A stretch of 64,000 nt of DNA from positions 810,499-874,498 of the forward strand of contig NW_003314323.1 in NCBI RefSeq assembly GCF_000143415.4. The letters run 5' to 3'. The notes under the pieces are model-generated. The model made no database searches and had not been told where the DNA came from. It saw nothing but the letters and a program-made list of their open reading frames with translations. Shown here in pieces: positions 12,572-23,486 of the stretch. Made by a program: the position numbers and the translations under genes. Origin of the DNA: Selaginella moellendorffii (lineage: Eukaryota > Streptophyta > Lycopodiopsida > Selaginellales > Selaginellaceae). Position 1 is the stretch's first letter; every line of letters begins with the position of its first letter.

Positions 12572-12885
12572 CCAATAGCCCAGTCTTGGAGAAACGGGAC
12601 TATGGTACGGGTGGTTTTGGACTACCAATGAGACAAGGGTAAATGGTCATAACTTTAATGTAATAGGTTGAGATGTTAGTGGTACCCTTGGGGTGTTGTT
12701 CATAGGATCAGACATGTGGAGCATTTGAACAAAGTGCAAAAGGTGAGTGGTATAGATGTTATTTATAAGGCTAGTATGTCCTTAATTTGGGAATAAGACT
12801 TATGGAGGTTGTGAGTAAGACTTCTCCAAATTATCAAAGATGTGGTTAAATAACTAAAGTAGAGAGGAAAAATTAGTTCCTTACA
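12572..12885 (+). repeat. Family-B LTR fragment, right part
   Basis: Continues the sequence interrupted at 4858. It aligns with the reverse complement of about 50826-51130, sharing GTACC(C/T)TTGGGGTG, GGATC(A/G)GACA(T/C)GTGGAGCA and CTTATGGAGGTTGTGA, and ends TTACA as the family-B LTR does. No family-B interior follows, so this is a solo or truncated LTR that served as target for the family-A element. Confidence 0.82.
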
Positions 12886-14181
12886 CTTTGGTCACTATAC
12901 TTTTTGAAGCCTTTATATGCACCCTGCCGCCCCGCCCCCCTCGGGCTCTCACCATCTCTAGCATCCCATTCCAAGGAACCTAGGCCCAGTCTACTGCAAA
13001 GGATGCTTCAACCTACAACTCAAGGTGCATGCATACCACAATTTCCAATCTGGATCACTTGCTGTTACTATGGAAATACTTGGTTTCTTCTCCTCTGCTT
13101 AGTGATATGCTTAAACTTAGCAGGTAGCCTTGCCTGACCTGATGTCTTACTCAAGATTTCTAGCCACTTAATGAAACCCACCATGCACATGTGCACATTA
13201 GTCCACCAAAGTGTCAATACACACAAGGGAGTTCAGCCAACCAAATGAAAGTCACCATGGACAGCCAAGTGCACACCCTACATTGGGCACGAGAGGCTGA
13301 ATATAAGGTCACTCAAGCAGGCATGCCCTTGGGACTAGCCCTTGTGCGCAAATCATATTCAAACTGATGATTCACAGAATTCTTCAATTCACAGCAGCTC
13401 AAGAATACTTTGAACTTTGTTCTCAAAAAAAGAAAGGTGTGTGTTCGGTCGATTGTTATACAACTTGCTTGATTTGTGCAGGAAGTTACAGAAAAAATGA
13501 AAGACAAAGTCGATGAAGATTCAAATTTGTTCAAGTACTACAAGCAACACTAGGGAAACAACACTTGGATGAAATGTGAGTGACTACGTGTGAGGCAATG
13601 CTGGAGAGACAACACTACAAAGGCATTGTATGGAGGTAACATATAGAAACACTTGGAGGTAATATAGAAAGACAACATTAGAAACACTTTGAGTAAATGC
13701 ATGGCAACAACAATGGAGACAATAACAGAGGTAAGGCTTAAAGGCAATGAAGGTAGTGCTTGGAGAAAATGCATAGAGGTAACAACAAGAAAGGTGACAC
13801 ATGGAAGTAATATATAAAGGTTGTTGTGCTTGAGATAGTTTTGCTTGAGAGTTTCACTTTGTATTTTTTAGACTTTAAGAGACAGGGGAATAAATATATA
13901 TACATTACATCAAATCTCATCTATTAAACATTCATTTTGCATGGTTAATAGTATAAGTAGATGAGATGTTTATATGATAGTTGGTAAAAAGTTTTTAGAA
14001 ATCTAACATTCACACTTAGGTTTTATTTTAAAGCTACTTTTATAAACATTTCTTTTGTTATTTAGAAGAAGATCTTCATTGTCCCTATTTGTTGTATGTG
14101 TTGACAATTTAATCAATGTTTTTTTTCAATAACTTCCCACTTTTGTATGTGTTAAAATTTTCAATGCATACTTTCTATTAT
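12886..14181. other. Intergenic, no gene recognised
   Basis: No supported reading frame. The part at 13560-13810 is a degenerate A/G-rich quasi-repeat with recurring GGAGGTAA, ACAACA and AACACTTGGA words; its unit is too irregular to define. Confidence 0.5.
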
Positions 14182-14831
14182 TGTAGCGCATGTGATCATG
14201 AGATGAGATTTAGATATATTATCGCCGTGGATCCTTGGAACCTTGGGGGATAAATAGGGATAAAATAACCACTAAGGGCTCTCTCATCAAATAATTGCTC
14301 TTTTTCCAGTTGGCTTAAGGGGAGAGAGATAAGGTGTGCTACATGTGGTATCGGAGCAAATAGCACAGATTCGATTTCCATTGATTAGTGGCTACTTAAA
14401 AATGTAATATACCCTTGAGCAAGGTATATTCCTACCCCTAAATTTGAAATCATACATATTGGGCATCCATGCGTATGTCCTTCCTCTTGTGTGGAGTATC
14501 CACGGACGAAGGTATCCACCGTGGGACTACAGTATAGGTGGATGACTAGTTGCCTCACATGGAATAGCTAGTCTACACAATAGAAGGATTGGTAAATTCA
14601 ATGCGGAAATGGAGGTGTTGGTTCCCCTTGGCTCAATAAAGACATTGACATCTTTCAAGGGGGGGTGAGTGTAACGCATGTGACCATGGGATGAAATTTA
14701 GATATACTGTCACCGTAAATCCTTGGAACCTTGGGGGATAAATGGGGATAAAATAGCCACTAAGGGCTTTCTCATCAAGTAATTGCCCTTTTTTCAGTTG
14801 GCTTAAAGGGAAAGAGATAAGATGCACTACA
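14182..14831 (+). mobile_element. Intact TRIM (miniature LTR element), copy 1
   Basis: A 650-base element with two 162-base LTRs (14182-14343 and 14670-14831) starting TGTA(G/A)CGCATGTGA and ending CTACA. It has a TGGTATCGGAGC primer-binding site at 14346-14357, a G-rich polypurine tract just before 14670, and a perfect 5-base target duplication ATTAT (14177-14181 and 14832-14836). The 326-base interior cannot code for any retrotransposon protein. A second copy lies at 21482-22157 in the opposite orientation. The LTRs differ at roughly one base in ten by eye. Confidence 0.93.
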
Positions 14832-16537
14832 ATTATGGTTTGGAATCTTGTAATGTAAGGATTTCCTTCAATTGGATATATATTTCATTTCTTGTGGTTG
14901 GAGTTTTATTGTGAAGGATGGGACTGAAGAATTGAGTCTTGATAACCAAATACTTGTAGTGTCATGTGATCTATTACTTGTGCCTTTGCAGTCAAAATGC
15001 CAAGTAGAGTACACATTTGAACAAACTAATCTTTAACTAGGATGGGTTTTATTACCATTTGCATTTGACCTTGTCATCCATTTGAAACTTGAAGCATAAA
15101 CTTTACTTTATTGAGATTATATAACTCTTCAAAGTTGATCACTATAGAATTAAAAGGCCTAGAATGTTTTAGTGTCTTTGTATATCTAGAAACATATCAC
15201 ACTTGGTACCTTGGAAATTCCTCTATACATATTCTCTTTTTGCGTTCCAGATAGCAATAGCATATGACCTTTCTATTTAGTATACAATGTAAAGCCTAAT
15301 ATGACTCATGAAGTTCCTCCTTGACAATGTTGGTTATGACATTTTATTGTTATGGTTGAAATTCAAAATGTTTTGCAATAATAAATCTTGCTTTTGGGAT
15401 GTTGACAATGGTGAATTTTGGCTCATACATGTTATCCATGCTTATTCCTACCCACTTGATATACATCATCTTTTGGTTTCCATTCAAACCACTCTAATCT
15501 GACATGATTATGATTGTTTGAGGAATTATATTGAAGTTTGGAGCATTAGCTGCACGTTTCTTTGTGCTTCCTAGTGTACCACTCCTATTATAAAACTTCT
15601 GCAAACTTGGACTTGAATTTAATGTTTTTACCTCTAAAAACAATTTGTAATTCATGCATAATTATTAGTTCCTTTGACATATCTTGAGAGCACTGGTTGT
15701 ACCAATTTTTTTATAGCACTCATGTATTCCACCTCAACTTGAGACAAAGGAAACAGATGGGAACAGTTCAAGACAAGATTTATCTATCTTACCCAAGATG
15801 GGAATAGTCAAAGACAAGATATATCCAGGTCTCTTGTGTTGTTTGCATGGAGTTTTTTCATTCCGCCAGACGATTTACACACGCATTTGTGCAAACTTTG
15901 GAGTGGCAATGGTTTTTGCAACTATAAAACCTCCAGCTTTGGGCCTGAATCAGGCCTGAATTCATCCAGATAAGTGTTTTTTAAATACTTCTAAGCAAAA
16001 TTCTTTTGAGATAGATATGGCTTGACAGCGTGAAGGAAATATTTAACAAAAAACAGTGCTGGCAAAACCTGAGTGCCATTTGTTTGCAGACTGATATCCA
16101 TTCCAGTTGAAGAATCTCAGTGCTTCAACCTAGTACACAAAGCTACAAGTCAGCCCAAAGAGAGTACCTTCCCGAAAAGCTTATTGACCTCCCATCTGAA
16201 CAAGGAAGTCCTGCGAACTCGGAAACAGCGTTAAGCCGTTGCTTGCTCTGCTGCCTTCACCTCCAAGTCCGCAACAGCGTTAAGCCGTTTCGCTCCTCAC
16301 CATCTGACTCCAAGTACAACTCGGCCCCTTGCCAGGAAATCAGTTTTCTGGCAATTCTGGTTAGCCAGCCCAGGATCCGCTGCGCAGCAGTGAGTGCATC
16401 CTGAACTGGCACGCAAGAAGAAGATAAGCTTCTTATACTCGGGGATCCCCCCAGATCGCCCTGAGCAAGCAGCTCTAGAGTCTTTTTCTGTTTTTGTAAG
16501 TTTTCGTTGTTTAATCACAAACTTAACTTTTTCTAGT
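14832..16537. other. Intergenic, no gene recognised
   Basis: AT-rich to about 16000 and more GC-balanced afterwards. It includes the likely 3' flank of the minus-strand gene ending at 16538. No RNA gene or element borders were seen. Confidence 0.5.
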
Positions 16538-17431
16538 CTACACAAAGCGCTTGAACGCCTCCAAGCACTGTGCAATATGAAAGCAGTGGCTCTTGAAAAG
16601 CATGGTATCAGAAACGGTTGCAGGTAGCATGGGAAGCGCGTACTTTCGCACAGCAGTGTCGAAGCTCGGTTGCTCTCCCTGCCTCACGGCCTCAGCCAAG
16701 GCTTTGGTCAAGGGGATCAAGTAGAAGGTTGGACAGGTCCCTGAAATCGAAAGTGTTATCCCTCAAAAAACAGATAAAGCGCTCGAATACGTACCTAACA
16801 TAACTATACCAGGAATTATCTGTTGATCAGGATATTCGCCCATCGACAGCCTTTCGTAAAGCCTCGAATTCTCCTGATAAGCGGCAATTGCCTCGGCAAT
16901 CAGCTGGGCTTCTGGATGGTGACCTTTCAAGTTCCCATCGTAATTTTTGTCTTCCTGAACCAGCATTTTCACTGCAGTGTCCAGCCGCTCCACAACGACG
17001 TCAGGAATTGCTTGCTTTTTGCCCCTCGACATGAAAAGATCGAGAATGGTTCTGCTACGTACTGCTGTGTCATCGTTGTCGTACTGAAAAAGCTCCAGAA
17101 GAGTCAGGGACATGTCATCCACTGCTGATTCTTCATGCTGGTGTGTTCTGGTCACTGCGAAGACACGTTTAACCAGGGATTTCACATACCGAGATCTTAT
17201 GGATGAAAGTTTCAGCTTTCCGAAGGCGTACTCTTGCAGATCCAAACTCACGAGCTCCGCGACATCAGGATTGCTGAATTCAACCGGCATGTTTACCCCA
17301 AAGAAATCTCTGAAGGAACTCTCCTTCGTGACCTTAATGTTGAAAGACCGCAGGACCCCATCATCCCAATCGGAACCAGATTGTTTTGCAATCGGCCTCA
17401 CTAGCCCTGACCTATCACCTGGAGGCGCCAT
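16538..17431 (-). CDS. Two-exon hypothetical protein, resembles a basidiomycete family
   Basis: Predicted 279 residues: exon 1 17431-16795, intron 16794-16741 (54 bases, GTACGT...TTTCAG), exon 2 16740-16538. The splice joins GIVMLG to TCPTFYLIPLTKALAEAV, keeping the frame and removing an early stop. The join reproduces a motif pattern (P-G-I-x-M-x-G-T ... F-Y-x-x-P-x-T ... L-x-x-A-V) that I recall from uncharacterised, often Crinkler-associated proteins of mushroom-forming fungi; this recollection needs a search. The N-terminal part is soluble, with no signal peptide or membrane segment, and the middle is charged and helical. Function unknown. It stands alone among repeats, but the intact frame and plant-length intron argue for a gene rather than noise. 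Confidence 0.62.
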
Positions 17432-19703
17432 GTGCTAGATCGCCTTTTTATTGTTCCAGGCCAGCATTTAGGGTGTTTATTTTTTCAGGACAAAGTCATT
17501 CATAATTTCACAGCATAATGGTTGATCATAGGATCAAATTCTGAATTTTGTTTATATATATATGTAAACATATTTGTATACATATATATGTAATATATAT
17601 ATTCTCATTCAATTGATACTTTGGGGGTTTCAATCATGGTATTTGGTTTGCTCATCTGTTCATGCAAGAGCGAGATTCCTTAGAATATTCCACTGTCGGA
17701 ATATTCTAGGGCGTGAGGAGATTCCAGGCTGTGGGGGTATATATTGGCTAGGATTGTAAGGGAAAACACTTAAGAGTGTTCTCCCCACCCCCTCCTCACC
17801 ATCTGTGGGGAGGATTGATTCCTAGCCAATCCTCCCCAGATTTTTCTTAGTTTTCTTGGTTTTAGCTCAGGGAATCTGTGCTCGGGTGATGGAGTGCGTG
17901 GCTGGGAGGTCTCTGGGACGTGGATGAGTTTGCCCAGCTATACAATTCCTGGTGCCATGCATGAAATCCTGGGATTTTTAGTGTTTTCTTTCTTTTAGAC
18001 AGAAAAGAGGTTTTCTTCTCTTGGTGGTTGGTTCAGTTCAAGAAATGGTGATTGTGGGCTTATAGATCTCATCGAGATACCTGTTTTAGCATCAATAGTT
18101 TCTCAATTTGGCACAAGAACCAGCACATGCAGGCTTTAGCTCACACAACAGCAACTTTGGAAGCATGGCATGAGCTGGATTCATCACTATTTTGATCTTT
18201 CTTGAGCTTATCTAGTAGATCTATTTAGGGTCTTTCTCTAGAGGGTTTGCATGCACGATTTAATGAAGTTTGGAGCACTTTTTGAGTGATTCTTCTCTTG
18301 CACTTTTTTATCTCAAGCATGGGGATTATAACACAAATGGTCACTCATGTAGTAAACTTATTACTAAAATAGGATGGTTTCCCTGATAAGATGTTATTCT
18401 TATAATTGCTAATCTACTTGCACTTTTTTGCAAGCTCATCTCATTGTGATTTATATTGTTTTTGTGTGCGATGAAATCCTTATGAACATAAGATGCCAGA
18501 AATACATCACCACTTCTCTAGTCATTTCATCAATTTTCTATAGCCACTGCCTTTTTGATCTTTTTCCTTCTTCATCCTCTTTGCATACTGAAAAGTTATA
18601 TTCTCATTAGTAGACCATTTTCCTTTTTGTTTATCATTTAAAATTAGTTAATTTTAGGAAAACAAGTCATGCAATCAAAAAATAAACAGTAATAATATTT
18701 CTTGTACCTCTGGAATATTTGTTGCTCTATCAAAAGAGTCAATTTCTAAAGGAGGTAGTGATAATAAAGTTGTGAAAGAGGTATTTCCAATTCCTACACT
18801 ATAAAATCCATGCTATTGTAAAAATGCATTCAAAAAAAAATAAAAATGAAAACAATTGGAAAAAAGTATCTAGCTCAATAACTTGAAGCCAACTTACATT
18901 GTAAGGATACTTGGAACAAATCCAATTATCAAATTGAATGTAGAAATGCCAAGGTAAAAACTATTGCAAACTTTTGCTATACAAAAGAGAAAAACTAAAG
19001 AGAAAATGAAAAACACTTGGATCATTATTACATTTGGCATAAATCCTATGCTAGCACTAAAAGATGAGCCCTCTCTTCCCTAAATATTAAGAAAAACAAA
19101 TAAAATTTTAAAACTACAAAATTTCATATTTACATGAATTTGAGCTATTAGTAAACTAGAATAAAAGCTAAATTGCGACTATGGATAAAGTGAGGGTGAA
19201 AAATTTTCCATTTTTTGCAAACTTCTTTCTCAAATTGTTGCAAAAATCCCCCTTAAAGCCCTCCAAAAACTTGCACGCTCACATGGCTATAAAATTAGGG
19301 TGGGCAAAATTTTTAGATGATGTGGCAATTTAGCCACATGGCATTATTTTATTTACATAGTTTACCAAGTTTTAGGCTCTGGGAAAAATTTACAAAGAGG
19401 ACACCAAATTCCCCCCTTTCCCCCTATTTTTGGTGCTATGTCACCAAGGGGGGGTATTTTATTTCTCCCCTTGGAAATTCTCCCCCCAAGGTGGAATATG
19501 AAACCCCACCCTTAGGCACATATTAGGCATAGGTATATGGCAGACAGTTATAGGAGTAGTTACTAGCAATGGGGAAATGGTTAAACTCTTTTCCTAAGTT
19601 AGTTTTACTCAAGTTTGTACTTGCATCATTTGCAACTTAAGTAAGTTTTAAATGATTGCATGTGTGAACTTCTTAAAGTTTTTAGGATAAGACAGTTAAT
19701 CAT
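17432..19703. other. Intergenic with two strong hairpins
   Basis: No gene recognised; AT-rich after 18300. Two perfect inverted repeats stand out. TAGAATATTCC (17681-17691) pairs with 17698-17708 across 6 bases, and TGGGGAGGATTG (17806-17817) pairs with 17827-17838 across 9 bases. Between them lies AACACTTAAGAGTGTT (about 17765-17780), also self-complementary. Confidence 0.6.
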
Positions 19704-19827
19704 CCTAGTCCTAAAATTGACTCAGATGTGACTTAAGTTTATGTGTGAGTGGGTCAGTGTGTATAAAATTCAATTCCTTTGTCCTAACTTAAGTCACCTC
19801 TTGGGCATGACTTATTTTAGGACTAGG
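19704..19827. mobile_element. MITE-like inverted-repeat element
   Basis: CCTAGTCCTAAAAT at 19704-19717 is matched by its reverse complement ending at 19827. Similarity continues inward through GTGACTTAAG and its complement near 19795. It is about 124 bases with no coding capacity. Related words (ACTTAAG, GACTTATTTTAGGA) recur at about 20690-20815, probably a decayed second copy. No clear target duplication, so borders are approximate. Confidence 0.5.
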
Positions 19828-21080
19828 GAAGCTTATTGCATCATCTCTACATCGTCTTTGGTATGTATCATTTAGGTGAGAGTTTCTGTAGCAATTGCAC
19901 CTAAAATGTAGAGTAAAGGAGGATCAAGCATAGTGTCTAACAATCGGGAGTAGCAGTTAATGGGAGATGGTGGAGGCAACAGTGAAGTAGTAAGCCCTCA
20001 AACAAATCAATTATTAGGGGCAATAGGTGCAAGAACAAGGTGGATTTTCTCATTCAAGCTCCAGATGTTGCAAATTATCTAGGATTCATAAGCCATTTAT
20101 ACTGCCTCCAATTGTTCAGATTTGGCACATACTCACCCAAGGTGATCAAGACGGATGCCAAAAATTTCATATGGCTTTCCTCACTAAATCAATAGACATT
20201 CTTCTCCACTATAAGGTCAATAAGCTTGCAAGAGTTGATTTGAGTTGATCTAATGCTTCTCTCACATTCATCCATCTCTGATTCATGTTACAGCTCACTT
20301 CTGCTACTGCTTCTTCTCCTCATCATCTTTTTCAGTTCCCTTTGTCACCAATCCTAACTCTAAAGGGCTTATCTCACGACATCCACTTTGAGAACAACCA
20401 TGGCTTGATTTGTTTTTGGAAGTTGAGTGTGAAATAAACTTAGGCTACATCATCTTTTTTGTGACTTAAGACAAATCATGTGAAGACATTCTAAAATATA
20501 AAACTTAAATCAAATTATGTGAGCATATGCTTTAGGGATATACTTTTACCTAACATAACTCAAAAAAAGTTAAGCTAGTTTAGGATATGTATTACCCATA
20601 TATACACTTAAGTCACACCTAAGTCTAATTTAGAATGAGGATGCCCTCACACATCATGAATCTTACATCAGGTGTCAGATTTTTTAAGAAAGTTGAGAAG
20701 TTATGTAGTGTTCACACATGAGGTGTACTTAAAATTGACTTAAGTACATTCCCAACTTAACTTCTAAATCCTTATACCTAAGTTAAGAGGTGACTTATTT
20801 TAGGAACAGAGGGGCTTCTTGGTGTCACATTTAATATGGGTATATGATGTGGCTTGTGGCTTGGATGACTTTTATTTATAATTTTAGGAATGATGTATAA
20901 AAACATCTTAAGTTGTAAAACTTAAGCTAAATTCTTTGAGCATATACTACTATGGGTATATGTTTTTAAATTGGGGACTTAAGTTTTAAATATGAATTGA
21001 TATTGGCTTAACTAAAAAAAATTAAGTTGAGGTGGGAATTTCAGGTTAGGAATAGGCCCATGTGCAAATAGGCTCACTAA
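19828..21080. other. Intergenic, no gene recognised
   Basis: AT-rich sequence with many ACTTAAG/CTTAAGT words, probably from decayed copies of the element at 19704. No supported reading frame. Confidence 0.5.
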
Positions 21081-21094
21081 GTTTTTGAATTTGA

Positions 21095-21312
21095 ATCAAA
21101 GTAGTCAAGCAATCTTGACTCTTGGGACTTCTTAGACTCTCTAGATTACTCAGACTCCTAAGAGTCCTCCCAACCCCCAACCGTTGCTCTGCCTGGGTCA
21201 CTCGCTCCATGCACCACATGATTTAGGCTGCAATACAATACAACATGTCAGGAGTCCAAGTAATCCTAGGAGTCCGAGAAGTCCGAGAAGTCCAGTTGCT
21301 TGACTGCTCCCA
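21095..21312. repeat. Foldback-type imperfect inverted repeat
   Basis: The left arm (about 21095-21160, starting AGTCAAGCAATCTTGACT) is complementary, with mismatches, to the right arm (about 21245-21312). Both arms are runs of GACTTCT/GACTCCT-like words, and about 85 bases separate them. It lies beside the 3' end of the 25S rRNA relic and could be a foldback element or a remnant of spacer repeats. Confidence 0.5.
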
Positions 21313-21350
21313 CTATCAAGTAGTCGGACTCCCGGGACTGAAGATGCTGT

Positions 21351-22990
21351 TGAGGGAAAATCTTGGAGACAAAAGGATGAACTTTAGCAGATCGTAGCAA
21401 CAAGGCTACTCTGCCACTTATAAAACCCCATCCTTTATTTTAAGTCGTCTGCAAAGGATTTATCTCCCAAGTCATTCAGTGTGTAGCGCACCTTATTTCT
21501 TTCCCCTTAAGCCAACTGGAAAAGGGGCAATTGCTTGATGAGAGAGCCTTTAGTGGCTATTTTATCCCCATTTATCCCCCAAGATTCCAAGAATTTATGG
21601 TGACAATATATCCAAATTTCATCTCATGATCACATGCGCTACACTCACCCCCCCCCCCCCCCCCTTCAAAGAAATCAATGTCCTCATTGATTATTGACAA
21701 ACAACCCCTTTTGAGCCAAGGGGATTTAGCACTTGCATTTCCGCACCGAATCTACTAATCCTTCCACTATGTATTCTAGCTATTCCATGTGAAGCAACTA
21801 ATCATCCACCCATACCGTAGTCCCACGGTGAATACTTTCATCTATGGATACTCCATACAAGAGGAAAAACGTATGCCTAATATGTATAATTTCAAATTTA
21901 GGGGTAGGAATATACCTTGCTCAAGGGTTTATTATATTTTTAAGTAGCCATTAATCAATGGGAATTGAACTTGTGCTATTTGCTCCGATACCACATATAG
22001 TGCACTTTATCTCTCTCCCATTAAGCCAACTAAAAAAGGGGTAATTGCTTGATGAGAGAGCCCTTAATGGCTATTTTATCCCCATTTATCCCCCAAGGTT
22101 CTAAGAATCCATGGTGACAGTATATCCAAATTTCATCCCATGATCACATGTGCTACACAGTGTATGTTTATAGGTTCAACACAAATAGCAAACTTAGTTG
22201 TAAGTACATGTTTTCAATGCACAAGTCCCCCAGGGTGCACATGCCACCCCTATCCAAGATCAAGTAACAACATGGGAGGTAGATGGCACCATATCTAGTA
22301 TGGATTTTGACTTAGAGTCATTCAGTTATAATCCCATGCACAGTAGCTTTGCACCACTAGCTTTTCAACCAAGTGCAATGACCAATTGTGCGAATCAATA
22401 GTTCCTCTCGTACTAAGTTCAATTACTATTGGGACACAAGGCATTAGTAGGGTATAACTAACCTATCTCACAATTCTCTAAACCCAGCTCATGTTCCCTA
22501 TTGGTGGGTGAACAATCCAACACTTGGTAAATTTTGCTTCACAATGACATCAAAGGATCAAAAAGCAACATCGCTATGAACACTTAGTTGCCACAAGCCA
22601 ATTATCCCTATAGTAACTTTTTTGACACATCTAGCTTCAAACTTAGAAATACTAAAGGATTGATAGTTTATACTTTCACAGTTTGTATCTAAATTGAAGA
22701 TCAAAATCAAATGAGTTTTTACCCTTTTGTTCCACATAAGATTCCTATTCTCATTAAGCTCATCTTAGGACACCTATATTATCTTTTAACTGATGTGCCG
22801 CCCCAGCCAAACTCCCCATCTAAAAATGTCATCTGCCTAGATCAGCCAATAAGTTGCTTGCCTTAAAACTAGAAGAAGGGGCAAAGCCCAACTTCCACCT
22901 TACAAAGTAAATAAAATAACGTTAAAAGTAGTGGTATTTCACTTGTGACTTATATTACACCTCTCAAGTCATTTGACAAACTCAGACTAC
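21351..22990 (-). pseudogene. Decayed 3' part of a 25S rRNA gene, split by a TRIM
   Basis: Read on the minus strand, 22990-22158 and then 21481-21351 follow the 3' end of plant 25S rRNA in order. Recognisable plus-strand stretches are the complements of universal rRNA words: GCCGCCCCAGCCAAACTCCC near 22799, CATCTTAGGACACCT near 22763, TTTTACCCTTTTGTTCCACA near 22715, GGTGGGTGAACAATCCAACA near 22504, and AAGTCGTCTGCAAAGGATT near 21443. The left end coincides with the true 3' end of 25S. Most changes look like C-to-T or G-to-A and there are gaps, so it cannot be functional. The TRIM at 21482-22157 sits inside, with its CAGTG duplication. Confidence 0.9.
21482..22157 (-). mobile_element. Intact TRIM, copy 2, inserted in 25S rRNA relic
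   Basis: Two 162-base LTRs (21482-21643 and 21996-22157) flank a 352-base interior, with target duplication CAGTG at 21477-21481 and 22158-22162. Orientation is minus: the complement of the primer-binding site (GCTCCGATACCA) is at 21982-21993 and the complement of the polypurine tract, including 17 C in a row (21648-21664), follows the left LTR. The second LTR begins TATAG instead of TGTAG. The interior is clearly homologous to copy 1 at 14182-14831. Confidence 0.93.
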
Positions 22991-23250
22991 CCCCTCTCTC
23001 GTGGTAATACACCTCCCAAACACAGCATGCAATCTATGCGGAGCAAAAGAGACACAGTGACATATCCTTTGGGTATGCTTGGCAACACAAAAAGTCTAGG
23101 AGGGAGCCATGGCAATCCTCAAACAAACCTCACAAGGAGGCACAACTATCATCTACGAATCCGCACTTTGGGGCAGCTTCCTCCAAGGGAAGACCAAACA
23201 CTTGGACGCCTAGAAATGGAAGCACAACGAAAACCCCCACTTTAACCAAC
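22991..23250 (+). pseudogene. LINE 3' fragment, extra copy
   Basis: Homologous to 25695-25965, sharing CCCTCTCTCG(T/C)GG, GGCAACACA, GGCAATCCTCAA and CAGCTTCCTCCAAGGGAAGA. It corresponds to the C-terminal zinc-finger region after the reverse transcriptase of a plant LINE. A run of 12 G follows at about 23257-23268. It has frameshifts and is non-functional. Confidence 0.65.
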
Positions 23251-23486
23251 TCAAAAGGGGGGGGGGGGTCATGGTCCATGTGGTTGAAGTCCCTGATGGG
23301 AAGTTTAAGGGACTCAAGGAGGTACATGTTTTGTCGCTCCTAAGCAAGTGATGCCAAATCCATATTGGTGGTTTCCAAGTCCATTCATCTTTGCCAGCCT
23401 CACCTCCATATCTAAAGAACTGCTAGATAGCACGTTCCTGAGCAATCTTCCCTTCGTTTCCTCTTTTTACCAGCATATGGCTGGGT

